Positions 43,888 to 52,828 are shown, numbered from the stretch's first letter. The stretch is DNA of 64,000 nucleotides from Denitromonas sp. (GCF_034676725.1 NZ_JAUCBR010000004.1:3004001-3068000); one strand, 5' to 3'. Notes: generated from the letters alone by a model not told the origin. Program-made: numbers and translations.

Positions 43888-44862
43888 TCAGGTTGCCATG
43901 CCGCACACGATGCGGCGGTGAAGCGCCATGTCGATATTTTCACCGCTCACCAGGACGGCCGTCGTGCCGGTGGCCTTGAGGCGTCCTGCGAGCAAGGCGG
44001 CGATGCCGACCGAGCCACTGCCTTCGATGATGATCTGTTCCTTGGTGTAAGCATGACGGATGGCCGCGGCGATGTCTTCCTCGGTGACCAGCACCACATC
44101 GTCCACCAGCGTCTGTGCCATCCTGAAAGTGTAGCGGTTGTCCAGACCAATGCCGCCGCCGAGCGAGTCGGCCAGCGTTTCGAGCTCCTCGACCTGCACC
44201 GGCTTTCCGGCGGCGAGGCTGGCATGCATGGCGCAGCCGCGCTCCATGGTGACGCCGATCACCCGGATCTGCGGTGAGGCGCGCTTGAGCGCCAGCGCGA
44301 CGCCGGCCAGCAGGCCGCCACCGGACAGCGGCACCAGCACGGTGTCGAGGCCTGGCAGATCGTCGAGCAGTTCGAGGCCGACCGTGCCCTGGCCGGCGAT
44401 GATGTCGGGGTGGTCGAAGGGCGGCAGCAGGGTCAGGCCTTCGTCGCGGATCAGGCGCGCGACCTCGACCTCGGCTTCGTCCTGGCTGTTGCCGACGATG
44501 TGCACCTCGGCACCGAGCGCGCGGATCGCCTCGACCTTGTTGGCGGGCACCAGGGTCGACATGCAGATCACCGCGCGCACGCCGAGCCGGTGCGCAGCAT
44601 AGGCCAGGGCGCGGCCGTGGTTGCCGGTGGACACGGCAATGACGCCGCGGGCACGGGCGTCGTCGTCCAGGCAGCGCAGGGCATTGGTGGCGCCGCGCAG
44701 CTTGAAGCTGCCGGTGGTCTGGCGGCATTCGAGCTTGAGGTGCACCTCGCCGCCAGTGTGCTCGGAGAGGCTGGGCGAGCGCACCAGCGGGGTGTGCAGC
44801 ACATGGCCGCGCAGCCGGTGGCGGGCACGGTAGAGGTCGATCAGGTGAACGTTGTCAGTCAT
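43888..44862 (-). CDS. eutB: Threonine dehydratase-like protein EutB
   Basis: 324 residues, fold-type II PLP enzyme of the serine/threonine dehydratase family. The PLP Lys is in TTGSFKLRGATNAL near residue 50 and the phosphate-binding glycine loop is SGGGLLAG near residue 178. In hydroxyectoine-using bacteria EutB (with EutA and EutC) is proposed to dehydrate or isomerise the hydroxylated compound. It overlaps eutA by eight bases and is followed by enuR. Confidence 0.87.
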   Translation of the reverse strand: MTDNVHLIDLYRARHRLRGHVLHTPLVRSPSLSEHTGGEVHLKLECRQTTGSFKLRGATNALRCLDDDARARGVIAVSTGNHGRALAYAAHRLGVRAVICMSTLVPANKVEAIRALGAEVHIVGNSQDEAEVEVARLIRDEGLTLLPPFDHPDIIAGQGTVGLELLDDLPGLDTVLVPLSGGGLLAGVALALKRASPQIRVIGVTMERGCAMHASLAAGKPVQVEELETLADSLGGGIGLDNRYTFRMAQTLVDDVVLVTEEDIAAAIRHAYTKEQIIIEGSGSVGIAALLAGRLKATGTTAVLVSGENIDMALHRRIVCGMAT

Positions 44863-45625
44863 GGGGCGAGCCTTGGGCGGGGGTTCTGAACAGTTTTCCG
44901 GGCGCCGCGGCGCCGGCGGCCAGGCCAGCCAGGTGCAGGGCATGCCAGGCAATGGCCTGGTTGCTGGTGACCACCGGGCGGCCGAGCTGTGCTTCGAGCT
45001 GCTCGACGGCGCGGCTCGCGCGCAGGGCCGTGCACGAGATGAACAGCGCGTCGGCGTCGTCGGCCATGGCCGCTTTGCCGGCGCTCACGAGCGTGTCGGG
45101 GTGCAAGGCCGTCATGGCGTAGTCGTCGTCCATGTCGAGGCCGGAGACATTAAGCACCTCGAGGCCGCGGCTGGCGTAGTAGTCGCCGAGCGCGCGATTG
45201 ACCTCGGCCCGGTAGGGCGTGAGGATCGACACCCGCCGGGCCCCCAGGTGGGCGAGCGCCGCCAGGCTGGCGGTGACCGGCGTGGTCTGGTGGCGGCAGG
45301 GGCGCGAGCGGGCGATCAGCGCGAGGGTTTCGGCCTCGCCCAGGGCGATGGTGCCCGAGGTGCAGCCATACACCACCACATCGAGATCGAGCCCGGGCAG
45401 CAGATCACGGCCGGCGCGAGGCAGGTCGTCGGCGACGCGGCGCAACGCCTCGAGGCTCATCGGGTTCTCGTGGCGGACCCGGTTGCTGTAGAGGCCGACC
45501 GTGTCGGGCAGCATGCGGCGCAGATCGGCCTCGCTGCACAGGTCGGTGGCCAGCGCGAGCAGGCCGACGCGCGCCAGCTCGGGCGGCGTCATCGGGTCAT
45601 GGTGCGGGAGGGTGTCAATTCTCAA
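44855..45625 (-). CDS. eutA: Asp/Glu racemase-family protein EutA
   Basis: 256 residues, Asp/Glu racemase and maleate isomerase superfamily. The two catalytic cysteines are seen in VVYGCTSGTIALG near residue 87 and LFISCTALRAS near residue 196. EutA is expected to act on hydroxyectoine together with EutB and EutC. The TTG start at 45625 has GGAG six bases upstream; an ATG 11 codons later lacks one. It is preceded by a 145-base inverted repeat that separates it from the uptake genes. Confidence 0.85.
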   Translation of the reverse strand: MRIDTLPHHDPMTPPELARVGLLALATDLCSEADLRRMLPDTVGLYSNRVRHENPMSLEALRRVADDLPRAGRDLLPGLDLDVVVYGCTSGTIALGEAETLALIARSRPCRHQTTPVTASLAALAHLGARRVSILTPYRAEVNRALGDYYASRGLEVLNVSGLDMDDDYAMTALHPDTLVSAGKAAMADDADALFISCTALRASRAVEQLEAQLGRPVVTSNQAIAWHALHLAGLAAGAAAPGKLFRTPAQGSPHD

Positions 45626-45642
45626 TTCGGGCTCCGGGGGTC

Positions 45643-45787
45643 AGAACTTGTGAATAAATCTACTGCGCGTGTCGATTGCTGCGTTGCTCACTCGCTCACT
45701 CCTCGCCTATCTATTTGATATGTCTCGTCGTTCGCTCGCTCGCGCCTTGCACTCGACCCTGCTCGCTACGATTTCTTCACAAGTTCT
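45643..45787. repeat. 145-bp imperfect inverted repeat between uehC and eutA
   Basis: The left end AGAACTTGTGAATAAATC (45643-45660) is matched by its reverse complement, with one mismatch, at the right end (45770-45787). The interior arms are also partly complementary, for example CTATCTATTTGATATG at the centre and TCGCTC repeats on both sides. The right end reaches the first base of the uehC stop codon. It looks like a non-autonomous mobile element (MITE-like) or a dispersed hairpin repeat. No protein is encoded. Confidence 0.65.
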
Positions 45788-47067
45788 CAGTGGAAGGCCA
45801 GCCGGGGCAGCAGCAGGGCGATGTCGGGCACCAGTACCAGCAGCAGCGTGGCAAACAGCAGGATGATGATGAACGGCGGCGTGCCGGCGATCACCTCGAG
45901 GTAGGGTTTGCGGAAGATCGCGCAGGCCGTGAAGATGTCGCAGCCGAAGGGCGGGGTGCACGAGCCGATGGCCATCTGCAGGGTGACCAGCGTGCCGACC
46001 AGCACCGGATCGATGCCAGCGGCATTGACCAGCGGCATGAAGATCGGCGTGAGGATCAGCGTCACCACGATCGGGTCGACAAACATGCAGCCGATGAAGA
46101 AGGACAGCGAGATGACGAAGAGGATGGTGTAGGGGCCGGCGTCGGCCAGCCCGATCGAGGCGATCAGTTGCTGTGGCAGTTGGGCGAAGGAGATGATCCA
46201 CGAGAAGGCCGCGCCGGTGCCCACCAGCACGAACACGATGCCGGTGATCAGGCCGGTGGAGTAGGCGATGCGCGGGATGTCCGAGAGCTTGACCGCGCGG
46301 TAGATGCACACCTCGAGGATGAAGGCGTAGAGCACAGCGATGGCCGCTACCTCGGTGGGGCTGAAGTAACCGGCGTACAGCCCGCCGATGATCAGCACCG
46401 GGAACATCAGCGCGAGCACCGCCTTGCGCGAGGCACGAAGCCGCTCGGCCCAGCCGACCCGCGGGGCGAGGGGGATGTTGTTATGCCACGCGTACCACAC
46501 CGAATAGACGCTGAACAGCACCAGGATCAGCAGACCTGGCCCGATGCCGGCGAGAAACAGCTCGCCGATCGATACCTTGCCGACGATGCCGAAGACGATC
46601 ATGCCGATGCTGGGCGGGATCAGGAAGGCGATGTCGGAGGCGTTGATGATCAGCGCGGTGGTGAAGCGGTCGTCGTAGCCGGCCTGCAGCATGCGCGGGC
46701 GGATCGGGCCGCCGATGGCCACCACGGTGGCCTGGGTGGACCCCGAGATGGCGCCGAACAGGGTACAGGCCACGGCGGTGGTGACGGCCAGGCCGCCCTT
46801 CACATGCCCGAAGAAGGTCATCGCCAGGTCGAGCAGCCGGTTGGCGGTATGCCCGCGGGTGACGATATCGGCGGCGAGAATGAACATGGGCACGGTGATC
46901 AGCGCCACCGGGCTGATGCCGCTGATCATCTGCTGCACGATGATGTCCGATTTGAGCATCGGAAAATAGACGAAGAAACCGACGAAGGTCGCCACCAGCA
47001 TCGGGACGATCATCGGGTAGCCGAGCAACAGCAGGACGAGCATGACGAGAATAATCGTGAGAGCCAT
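45787..47067 (-). CDS. uehC: Ectoine TRAP transporter large permease
   Basis: 426 residues, DctM family, about twelve membrane segments, with VPMFILAADIVTRG near residue 60, GSTQATVVAIGGPIRP near residue 108 and GCTPPFGCDIF-type motif (SCTPPFGCDIFTAC) near residue 378. With the small permease and the UehA/TeaA-like binding protein it should import ectoine and 5-hydroxyectoine with an ion gradient. GAGGAA precedes the ATG. Confidence 0.87.
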   Translation of the reverse strand: MALTIILVMLVLLLLGYPMIVPMLVATFVGFFVYFPMLKSDIIVQQMISGISPVALITVPMFILAADIVTRGHTANRLLDLAMTFFGHVKGGLAVTTAVACTLFGAISGSTQATVVAIGGPIRPRMLQAGYDDRFTTALIINASDIAFLIPPSIGMIVFGIVGKVSIGELFLAGIGPGLLILVLFSVYSVWYAWHNNIPLAPRVGWAERLRASRKAVLALMFPVLIIGGLYAGYFSPTEVAAIAVLYAFILEVCIYRAVKLSDIPRIAYSTGLITGIVFVLVGTGAAFSWIISFAQLPQQLIASIGLADAGPYTILFVISLSFFIGCMFVDPIVVTLILTPIFMPLVNAAGIDPVLVGTLVTLQMAIGSCTPPFGCDIFTACAIFRKPYLEVIAGTPPFIIILLFATLLLVLVPDIALLLPRLAFH

Positions 47068-47078
47068 TGTCGTGTTCC

Positions 47079-47648
47079 TCAGACGGTGGGCATGTCGACG
47101 TCGTCCTGCTCGCGCACGTGTTGCGCGAGGTAGGCGTCGTCCTTGCTGCGCAGGTTGGCGGCCGAGGCGAGCACGAACTGCAGTGCGGCAATGCCCAGAC
47201 CGAGCGGCAGCCAGACCAGGGTGATCCACATCGGCACCTGCATGGCCGGTGTGACGCGGCCCAGACCCTGGACCCGCAAGATGTAAGTGGCTGCGTACCA
47301 GGCCAGGGCGGCCAGCACGATTGCCGTGGTGGACTGGATGAAGGCGAACATCCAGCGGCGGTATTTGATTGGCAGCATGTCGGTGAGCGCCGACATGCGG
47401 ATGTGCCGGCCCTGGCGGGCGGCGGCGCTGGTACCAACGAAGGTGACGAGGACGATGAGGAACTGATTGAGTTCTTCGGCAAAGAACAGGCTGGAACTGA
47501 AGCCCAGCCGCACGACGACATTGCCGATGGTATTGACGGCCATCAGGATGACCGCGCCGGCAAGCAGCATTTTTTCCAGGCGGGCGAGCGCACGATCGAC
47601 TCGGCGCGCGCCGCGCAACACGATGCCGCCTTCGGACCTTGAGTCCAT
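47079..47648 (-). CDS. uehB: Ectoine TRAP transporter small permease
   Basis: 189 residues, DctQ family with four membrane segments (first MLLAGAVILMAVNTIGNVVV) and the DctQ motif LFFAEELNQFLIVLVTFVGT near residue 55. AAGGAGG lies eight bases before the ATG. It is 11 bases upstream of uehC and divergent from uehA. Confidence 0.87.
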   Translation of the reverse strand: MDSRSEGGIVLRGARRVDRALARLEKMLLAGAVILMAVNTIGNVVVRLGFSSSLFFAEELNQFLIVLVTFVGTSAAARQGRHIRMSALTDMLPIKYRRWMFAFIQSTTAIVLAALAWYAATYILRVQGLGRVTPAMQVPMWITLVWLPLGLGIAALQFVLASAANLRSKDDAYLAQHVREQDDVDMPTV

Positions 47649-48047
47649 GGGTGTTCCTCCTTCGGCGTTGAGCTGCGGGTAAAACGGGCGGTCACATCGC
47701 TTTTTGTTTTTGTGACCTGTGCAGTCTAGCGGTGCCTGAAAGCGCGTCCGATTGCTCTAGAACAATATTGTTCCGGGTCAAAATCTCGATCGTCCTGCAA
47801 CGACTTTTCTACGCCATGCCGGGGAGAGGGCCAAGTAAACGCCGGGCTGCTCGCGATTTAGGGCACGGGCCGTGGGCGATTTTCGCCGCGTACCGGGGGC
47901 CACACTAAGCGCGCACCATCCGCTCATCGTATTGTTCTAGTGCATTCGGTGCGGTATCGCGACGCGGTAATCTGAACTTCGAGTCGCCATGCAGCAAATC
48001 GTGGCCGACCGACAGCTTGCCCTGACAATGAGGAAGGAGAACCGACC
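47649..48047. promoter_or_regulatory. 399-bp divergent control region uehB/uehA with CTAG operators
   Basis: No gene is visible. Two kinds of site stand out. At 47751-47766 ATTGCTCTAGAACAAT is a near-perfect palindrome around TCTAGA, overlapping a perfect 14-base palindrome GAACAATATTGTTC (47760-47773). At 47931-47947 ATTGTTCTAGTGCATTC repeats the same ATTGTTCTAG half-site and matches the site before eutC. These are probable EnuR operators controlling uehBC and uehA in opposite directions. Confidence 0.6.
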
Positions 48048-49070
48048 ATGGCTTTCACCGGAAATTTCAAGACACTGCTTTGTGGCGCCACGCTGGCCCT
48101 GGCGGCGATGACCAGCGCCAGCGCCGCCGAATGGAAGTTCGCCGTCGAAGAGAGTCCGGGCGACGTCCAGACGCTCTACGCGGAGGAGTTCAAGCGCCTC
48201 ATCGAGCAGCGCACCGGCGGCAAGACCACCGTGACGGTGTACACCTATGGCCAGTTGGGGAACGAAAATGACCTGACCGAGCTGACGGCGGGCGGCGCCA
48301 TCCAGTTCTCCAACGCATCCCCGGGCCACCTGGGCACCTTCGTGCCTGAAGTACAGGTACTCAGCCTGCCCTTCCTGCTGCCCGAGTCCGACGCCGCCAA
48401 GGCCAAGGTGCTCTCCAGCAGCCCGGCGCTCTATGACTCGCTCGCCAAGGACTTCGCGGCCAAGGGCCTCAAGCTGTTTACCGTCTATCCGGAAGGCGAG
48501 ATGGTGTGGACGACCAAAAAGGCAGTCCGCAAGCCGGAAGACCTCGGTGACGTGAAGTTCCGCGTCATGACCTCGCCGATCCTGATCGAACAGTTCAAAC
48601 TCTACGGCGCCAACCCCGTTGCGCTGCCCTGGGGGGAGATCTACAGCGGCTTGCAGATGAACGTCATCCAGGCGCAGGTGAACCCGCCGTTCTTCATCGA
48701 GAGCGCCAAGTTCCATGAAGTGACCTCCCACCTGATTTATCCGGGGGATGTCGAATACACCACCACGGTGGTGGCCAACGCGGATTTCTGGAACAGCCTG
48801 AGCGAGCAGGACAAGGCCATGCTGCAGGCCGTGCGCAACGAACTGCAGACCTTCATCATCGCCAAGCAGAAGGAAAAGAACGCTGCGGCGTTGGCAAAGA
48901 TGAAGCAGGACAACCCGAAAATCACGGTCATCAAGCTCACGGAGGCCGAGCGCGAGGTGTTTCGCAAGCGCGTCGAGCCGCTGAGTGCAAAGCTGGTCGA
49001 GATGGTCGGGGGGCGTACTGCCGAGATCCTCAACCAGCTCAAGGCGGATGCCGCGGCGGCCACGAAGTAA
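48048..49070 (+). CDS. uehA: Ectoine/hydroxyectoine TRAP binding protein (UehA/TeaA type)
   Basis: 340 residues with a signal peptide ending ASA-A. The mature part aligns by eye with TeaA of Halomonas elongata: VEESPGDVQ near the start (TeaA binding Glu), GGAIQFSNASPGHLGTFVP, TVYPEGEMVWT, FRVMTSPILIEQFKLYGANP and PLPWGEIYSGLQ followed by FFIESAKFHEV. These regions hold the ectoine-binding residues. It is the only gene of the locus on the plus strand, divergent from its permeases. Confidence 0.9.
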   Translation: MAFTGNFKTLLCGATLALAAMTSASAAEWKFAVEESPGDVQTLYAEEFKRLIEQRTGGKTTVTVYTYGQLGNENDLTELTAGGAIQFSNASPGHLGTFVPEVQVLSLPFLLPESDAAKAKVLSSSPALYDSLAKDFAAKGLKLFTVYPEGEMVWTTKKAVRKPEDLGDVKFRVMTSPILIEQFKLYGANPVALPWGEIYSGLQMNVIQAQVNPPFFIESAKFHEVTSHLIYPGDVEYTTTVVANADFWNSLSEQDKAMLQAVRNELQTFIIAKQKEKNAAALAKMKQDNPKITVIKLTEAEREVFRKRVEPLSAKLVEMVGGRTAEILNQLKADAAAATK

Positions 49071-49120
49071 GCTGCTGGCACGAGCGCAGGTCGCGGGCGC
49101 GCTGCGCCCGCGCTTGAACA

Positions 49121-49143
49121 AAGGCGCCGCGGTCGGGCGCCTT
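49121..49143 (+). terminator. Terminator after uehA
   Basis: AAGGCGCC (49121-49128) pairs with GGCGCCTT (49136-49143), followed by a T-rich stretch to about 49160. A second GC-rich hairpin precedes it near 49095. Confidence 0.7.
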
Positions 49144-49328
49144 CGTTCTTTGTTGTTTGATCGCGGCAGTGGCGCGGGGCCAATGCCACAAAGGGCGGTC
49201 TGCCAGCCGAGGCTTGAAGCCCTCGCGGTGGCGGCGGCCCGGCCCCCGCGCTGGTCGCGCATTGCCGGGGTTGGTTGCCGCGCCGCGCCAATGGCATCAT
49301 CGAGCACGCCAAACAAGGAGACCCCACC

Positions 49329-50129
49329 ATGCGCCCATTGACCCTCGAGGCCCTGTATCGCTACCCGGTAAAATCGTTAGCGGGCGAGGCCTTCGACACG
49401 CTTGAGGTGGATGCACGCGGCCCTCGCCATGACCGTCACTGGATGGTGGTCGATGCTGCCGGCCGTTTTCTGACCCAGCGCCAGTGGCCGCGCATGGCGC
49501 TGGTTGCGGCGCACGTCACCGCGCGCGGCGAGCTGCAGTTGCGCGCGCCGGGGATGGCGGACCTGCACCTGCCGGCGCGTGGCGGCGATGCGCGGCAGGT
49601 GGTCGAGGTCTGGGGCGATACCGTCGACGCCGTGGCCAGCGGCGCGGCGGCCGATGCCTGGTTGAGCGAATTTCTCGACACGCCTTGCCGGTTGGTGCAT
49701 CTGGATGATGACAGCCGGCGCGCGGTCGATCCGGATTTCGCCACGCCGGCGGACCAGGTCGGCTTTGCCGACGGTTTTCCGTTCCTGCTGATCTCGCAGG
49801 CCTCGCTCGACGACCTGAACAGCCGGCTTGACACGGCCTTGCCAATGCGCCGCTTCCGGCCGAACCTGGTGATCTCGGGGTGCCCGCCGTACGCGGAAGA
49901 TGGTTGGCGCCTGATCCGCATTGGGGATATCCGCTTCCGGGTCGTCAAACCCTGCGCGCGCTGCGCCATCCCGACCATCGATCCCGACACCGGCGTGTCG
50001 GGCAAGGAGCCGTTGCGCACACTCGCCGGCTACCGCCGCCAGGGCGGACAGGTGATGTTCGGTCAGAATCTGGTGCACGAGGGGCGCGGGCGTCTCGATG
50101 TAGGGATGACGGTCGAGGTGCTCGAGTAG
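49329..50129 (+). CDS. MOSC domain protein (YcbX-like)
   Basis: 266 residues: N-terminal MOSC-associated beta-barrel (LYRYPVKSLAGEAFDTLEVD) and C-terminal MOSC domain with the molybdenum-cofactor cysteine region KPCARCAIPTIDPDTG. The family includes mARC-like reductases of N-hydroxylated compounds, in bacteria YcbX and YiiM. No ferredoxin domain is attached here. AAGGAG precedes the ATG, which I prefer to an in-frame start 54 bases upstream. Confidence 0.88.
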   Translation: MRPLTLEALYRYPVKSLAGEAFDTLEVDARGPRHDRHWMVVDAAGRFLTQRQWPRMALVAAHVTARGELQLRAPGMADLHLPARGGDARQVVEVWGDTVDAVASGAAADAWLSEFLDTPCRLVHLDDDSRRAVDPDFATPADQVGFADGFPFLLISQASLDDLNSRLDTALPMRRFRPNLVISGCPPYAEDGWRLIRIGDIRFRVVKPCARCAIPTIDPDTGVSGKEPLRTLAGYRRQGGQVMFGQNLVHEGRGRLDVGMTVEVLE

Positions 50130-50169
50130 GGCGGCCCGACGGGTTGCGTCGCGGCGGGCGGAAATGAAA

Positions 50170-50191
50170 AATCCCCGCCGGAGCGGGGATT
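50170..50191. terminator. Bidirectional terminator between the MOSC gene and the TRAP binding protein gene
   Basis: AATCCCCGC (50170-50178), loop CGGA, GCGGGGATT (50183-50191), with A-run before and T's after, between two converging genes. Confidence 0.85.
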
Positions 50192-50213
50192 CTTGACTGC
50201 AGGTGCCGATCGA

Positions 50214-51296
50214 TCAGCGCTTGCGGGTCTGCATGAAGCGGTCGAAGTTGCCGTCCGCCACGCTGTGCCACAGGTTCTGGTCGTCGCGGAACTTGACCAT
50301 GGCTTCGTAGATCTTCTTGAAGGCCGGGTGGGCTGCGTTGGTTTCAGCGTAGATTTCCTGGGCGGCCTTGTAGCTGGCTTCCATGACGTCACGCGGGAAC
50401 GGACGCAGCTTGGCGCCGCTGGCGACCAGGCGCTTGAGGGCGTCCGGGTTCTTGGCGTCGTACTTGGCCATCATGTCGACGTTGGCTTCGGCAGCCGCGG
50501 CTTCGATGATGTTCTTGTACTCTTCCGGCAGGGCCTTCCACTTGTCCTGGTTGACGTACAGGGACAGGTTCGGACCACCTTCCCACCAACCCGGGTAGTA
50601 GTAGTACTGGGCCACTTTCTGGAAGCCGAGCTTCTCGTCATCGTAGGGGCCGATCCACTCGGCGGCATCGATGGTGCCTTTTTCCAGCGACGGGTAGATG
50701 TCGCCGCCCGGAATCTGCTGCGGCACGGTGCCCAGCTTGGAGAGCACCTTGCCGGCGAAGCCCCCGACGCGGAACTTCAGGCCGTCGAGGTCCTTGACCG
50801 ACTTGATTTCCTTGCGGAACCAGCCGCCCATCTGGGCACCGGTGTTGCCCATCGGGAAGTTCATGATGTTGTAGGTGGCGAAGAACTCGCGCAGCAGTTC
50901 CTTGCCGCCGCCGTGCATGAACCAGGCGTTGTATTCACGCGCGTTCAGGCCGAAGGGCACGGCGGTGTCCAGCGCGAAGGCCGGATCCTTGCCGAAGAAG
51001 TAGTACGAAGCAGTGTGGCCGCACTCGACGGTGCCGTCCTTGACTGCGTCCATGACCGAGAAGGCCGGGACGATTTCGCCGCCCGCGAACACGCGGATCT
51101 GGAATTTGCCACCAGTTGCCCCGGCAACGCGGGACTGGAACGTTTCGGCTGCACCGTAGATGGTGTCAAGGCTCTTCGGGAAGCTCGAGGCTAGGCGCCA
51201 CTGGATCTCCGGCAGACCTTGGGCGATGGCGGGGGCTGCAACTGCACCGGCGGCAAGGCCGGCACCCGTTTTTTTCAGAAAGGAACGGCGTTCCAT
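50214..51296 (-). CDS. TRAP binding protein, TakP-like, Tat-exported
   Basis: 360 residues. The N-terminus MERRSFLKKTGAGLAAGA is a twin-arginine signal, so it is exported folded. The mature part has TakP-type features: SSFPKSLDTIYGAAE near residue 37, FRVGGFAGKVLSKLG and the segment AAEWIGPYDDEKLGF near residue 210. TakP of Rhodobacter binds 2-oxoacids. No permease gene is adjacent; dctQM at 9.5-11.5 kb belongs to the class that usually pairs with this protein. GAGGAG precedes the ATG. Confidence 0.87.
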   Translation of the reverse strand: MERRSFLKKTGAGLAAGAVAAPAIAQGLPEIQWRLASSFPKSLDTIYGAAETFQSRVAGATGGKFQIRVFAGGEIVPAFSVMDAVKDGTVECGHTASYYFFGKDPAFALDTAVPFGLNAREYNAWFMHGGGKELLREFFATYNIMNFPMGNTGAQMGGWFRKEIKSVKDLDGLKFRVGGFAGKVLSKLGTVPQQIPGGDIYPSLEKGTIDAAEWIGPYDDEKLGFQKVAQYYYYPGWWEGGPNLSLYVNQDKWKALPEEYKNIIEAAAAEANVDMMAKYDAKNPDALKRLVASGAKLRPFPRDVMEASYKAAQEIYAETNAAHPAFKKIYEAMVKFRDDQNLWHSVADGNFDRFMQTRKR

Positions 51297-51424
51297 ATGT
51301 CTCCTCGCTATGACGTGGGCGGATGTGATTCGTGGTTCGTTAGACCGCGGCAAATTATAGGAATCGCCGCGCAGCACGAGGAATAGGGGTTTTCCCGTCG
51401 ATCGTGCCGGGGCGGGCAGTCGAT

Positions 51425-52765
51425 TCAGGTGCCAGCCACGGTCATGCGGTTGATCAGCAGGGAGCCGGTCTGCTTCGAGCCGCGCCGATGGACGTCGCTG
51501 CCGACGGCCTCGATGCCCAGCAGCATGTCCTTGAGGTTGCCGGCGATGGTGATCTCCTCGACCGGATAGGTGATCTCGCCGTTCTCGACCCAGAACCCCG
51601 CTGCCCCGCGGGAATAGTCGCCGGTGACATAGTTGACGCCATGGCCGAGCAACTCGGTGACGACGAGACCGCGACCCATGCGGCGGAGCAGGGCGGCGAA
51701 GTCGTCCGTGCCGGGGGCGACGAGCAGATTGTGCGCACCGCCACCGTTGCCGGTGGTCTGCATGCCGAGCTTGCGGGCGGAGTAAACCCCAAGGAAATAG
51801 CCTTGCAGCACGCCATCGACGATGACCTCGCGGTCGCGGGTCTGCACCCCGTCGTCGTCGAAGGGGCCGGAGGCGAGGCCTTTCTTGATATAGGCGCGCT
51901 CGGCGATGTTGATGCAGGGCGAGAACACCGGCTTGCCGAGGCTGTCGAGCAGGAAGCTGGACTTGCGATACAAGGCACCGCCGCTGGCCGCGTGCACGAA
52001 GCTGCCGATCAGGCCGGCGGCCAGCGGGGCCTCGAAAATGACCGGCACATCGCAGGTCGACACCTGGCGGCCGTTGAGGCGCGCCACGGCGCGCTCGGCG
52101 GCGGTCCGGCCGATGTCGGCCGCGCCTTGCAGTTCGCTGGCGTCGCGGCAGCTGTCGTACCAGTAGTCGCGCTGCATGCCGTCGCCCTCACCGGCGATCA
52201 CCGAGCACGACACCGAATGCCGGGTCGAGGCGTAGCCGCCCATGAAGCCGAGGCTGTTGGCGGAGACGAAGTGCGACTCCTGGCGCGAGACGCTGGCGCC
52301 TTCGGAGTTGCTGATGCGCGCGTCGCGGTCGAAGGCGGCCGCTTCGCACGCGCGGGCCAGGTCGATGGCCTGTTCGACCGACAGGTCCCACGGGTGGTGG
52401 AGGTCGAGGTCGGGGAAGTCGGTGGCGAGCAGCTCGCGATCGGCCAGGCCGGCGAACTCGTCGGCGGCGGTGAAGCGGGCGATCGACAGCGCGGCGTCGA
52501 CGGTGGCGCGCAAGGCCTCGGACTTGAAGTCGGAGGTGCTGGCGTAGCCGCGCTGCTGGCCCACATACACCGTCACGCCGACGCCCTTGTCGCGGTTGTA
52601 TTCGATGGTGTCGATTTCGCTGCGGCGCACCGCCACCGAGGCGCCGACGCCTTCGGAGACATCGGTTTCGCAGGCGGTGGCGCCCTTGTCGCGGGCATAT
52701 TTGAGAATGTCGCTGGCGATTTCGCGCAGCGCGTCCTGAGAGTAGCTGAAGCCGTTTGCGGACAT
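51425..52765 (-). CDS. pmbA: Metalloprotease PmbA (TldE)
   Basis: 446 residues, PmbA/TldD family. In E. coli TldD/TldE forms a heterodimer that processes peptides such as microcin B17 and affects antitoxin CcdA; TldE itself lacks the metal site. Typical segments are SEGVGASVAVRRSEIDTIEY near residue 38, NSLGFMGGYASTRHS and HGVNYVTGDYSRGAAGFWVE near the C-terminus. The start at MSANGF leaves it divergent from darP with a 63-base gap, the usual neighbour in betaproteobacteria. Confidence 0.92.
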   Translation of the reverse strand: MSANGFSYSQDALREIASDILKYARDKGATACETDVSEGVGASVAVRRSEIDTIEYNRDKGVGVTVYVGQQRGYASTSDFKSEALRATVDAALSIARFTAADEFAGLADRELLATDFPDLDLHHPWDLSVEQAIDLARACEAAAFDRDARISNSEGASVSRQESHFVSANSLGFMGGYASTRHSVSCSVIAGEGDGMQRDYWYDSCRDASELQGAADIGRTAAERAVARLNGRQVSTCDVPVIFEAPLAAGLIGSFVHAASGGALYRKSSFLLDSLGKPVFSPCINIAERAYIKKGLASGPFDDDGVQTRDREVIVDGVLQGYFLGVYSARKLGMQTTGNGGGAHNLLVAPGTDDFAALLRRMGRGLVVTELLGHGVNYVTGDYSRGAAGFWVENGEITYPVEEITIAGNLKDMLLGIEAVGSDVHRRGSKQTGSLLINRMTVAGT

Positions 52766-52828
52766 GGGCGGTGAGGGCCGGTGCGGGAAAGCTATAATCT
52801 TAACCGTTTCCGCCAACTGCCTACGTAT

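Noticed and set aside
41417..43921. 834-codon plus-strand frame opposite eutC and enuR
   Set aside because: Antisense to two well-recognised genes and without a protein-like pattern.
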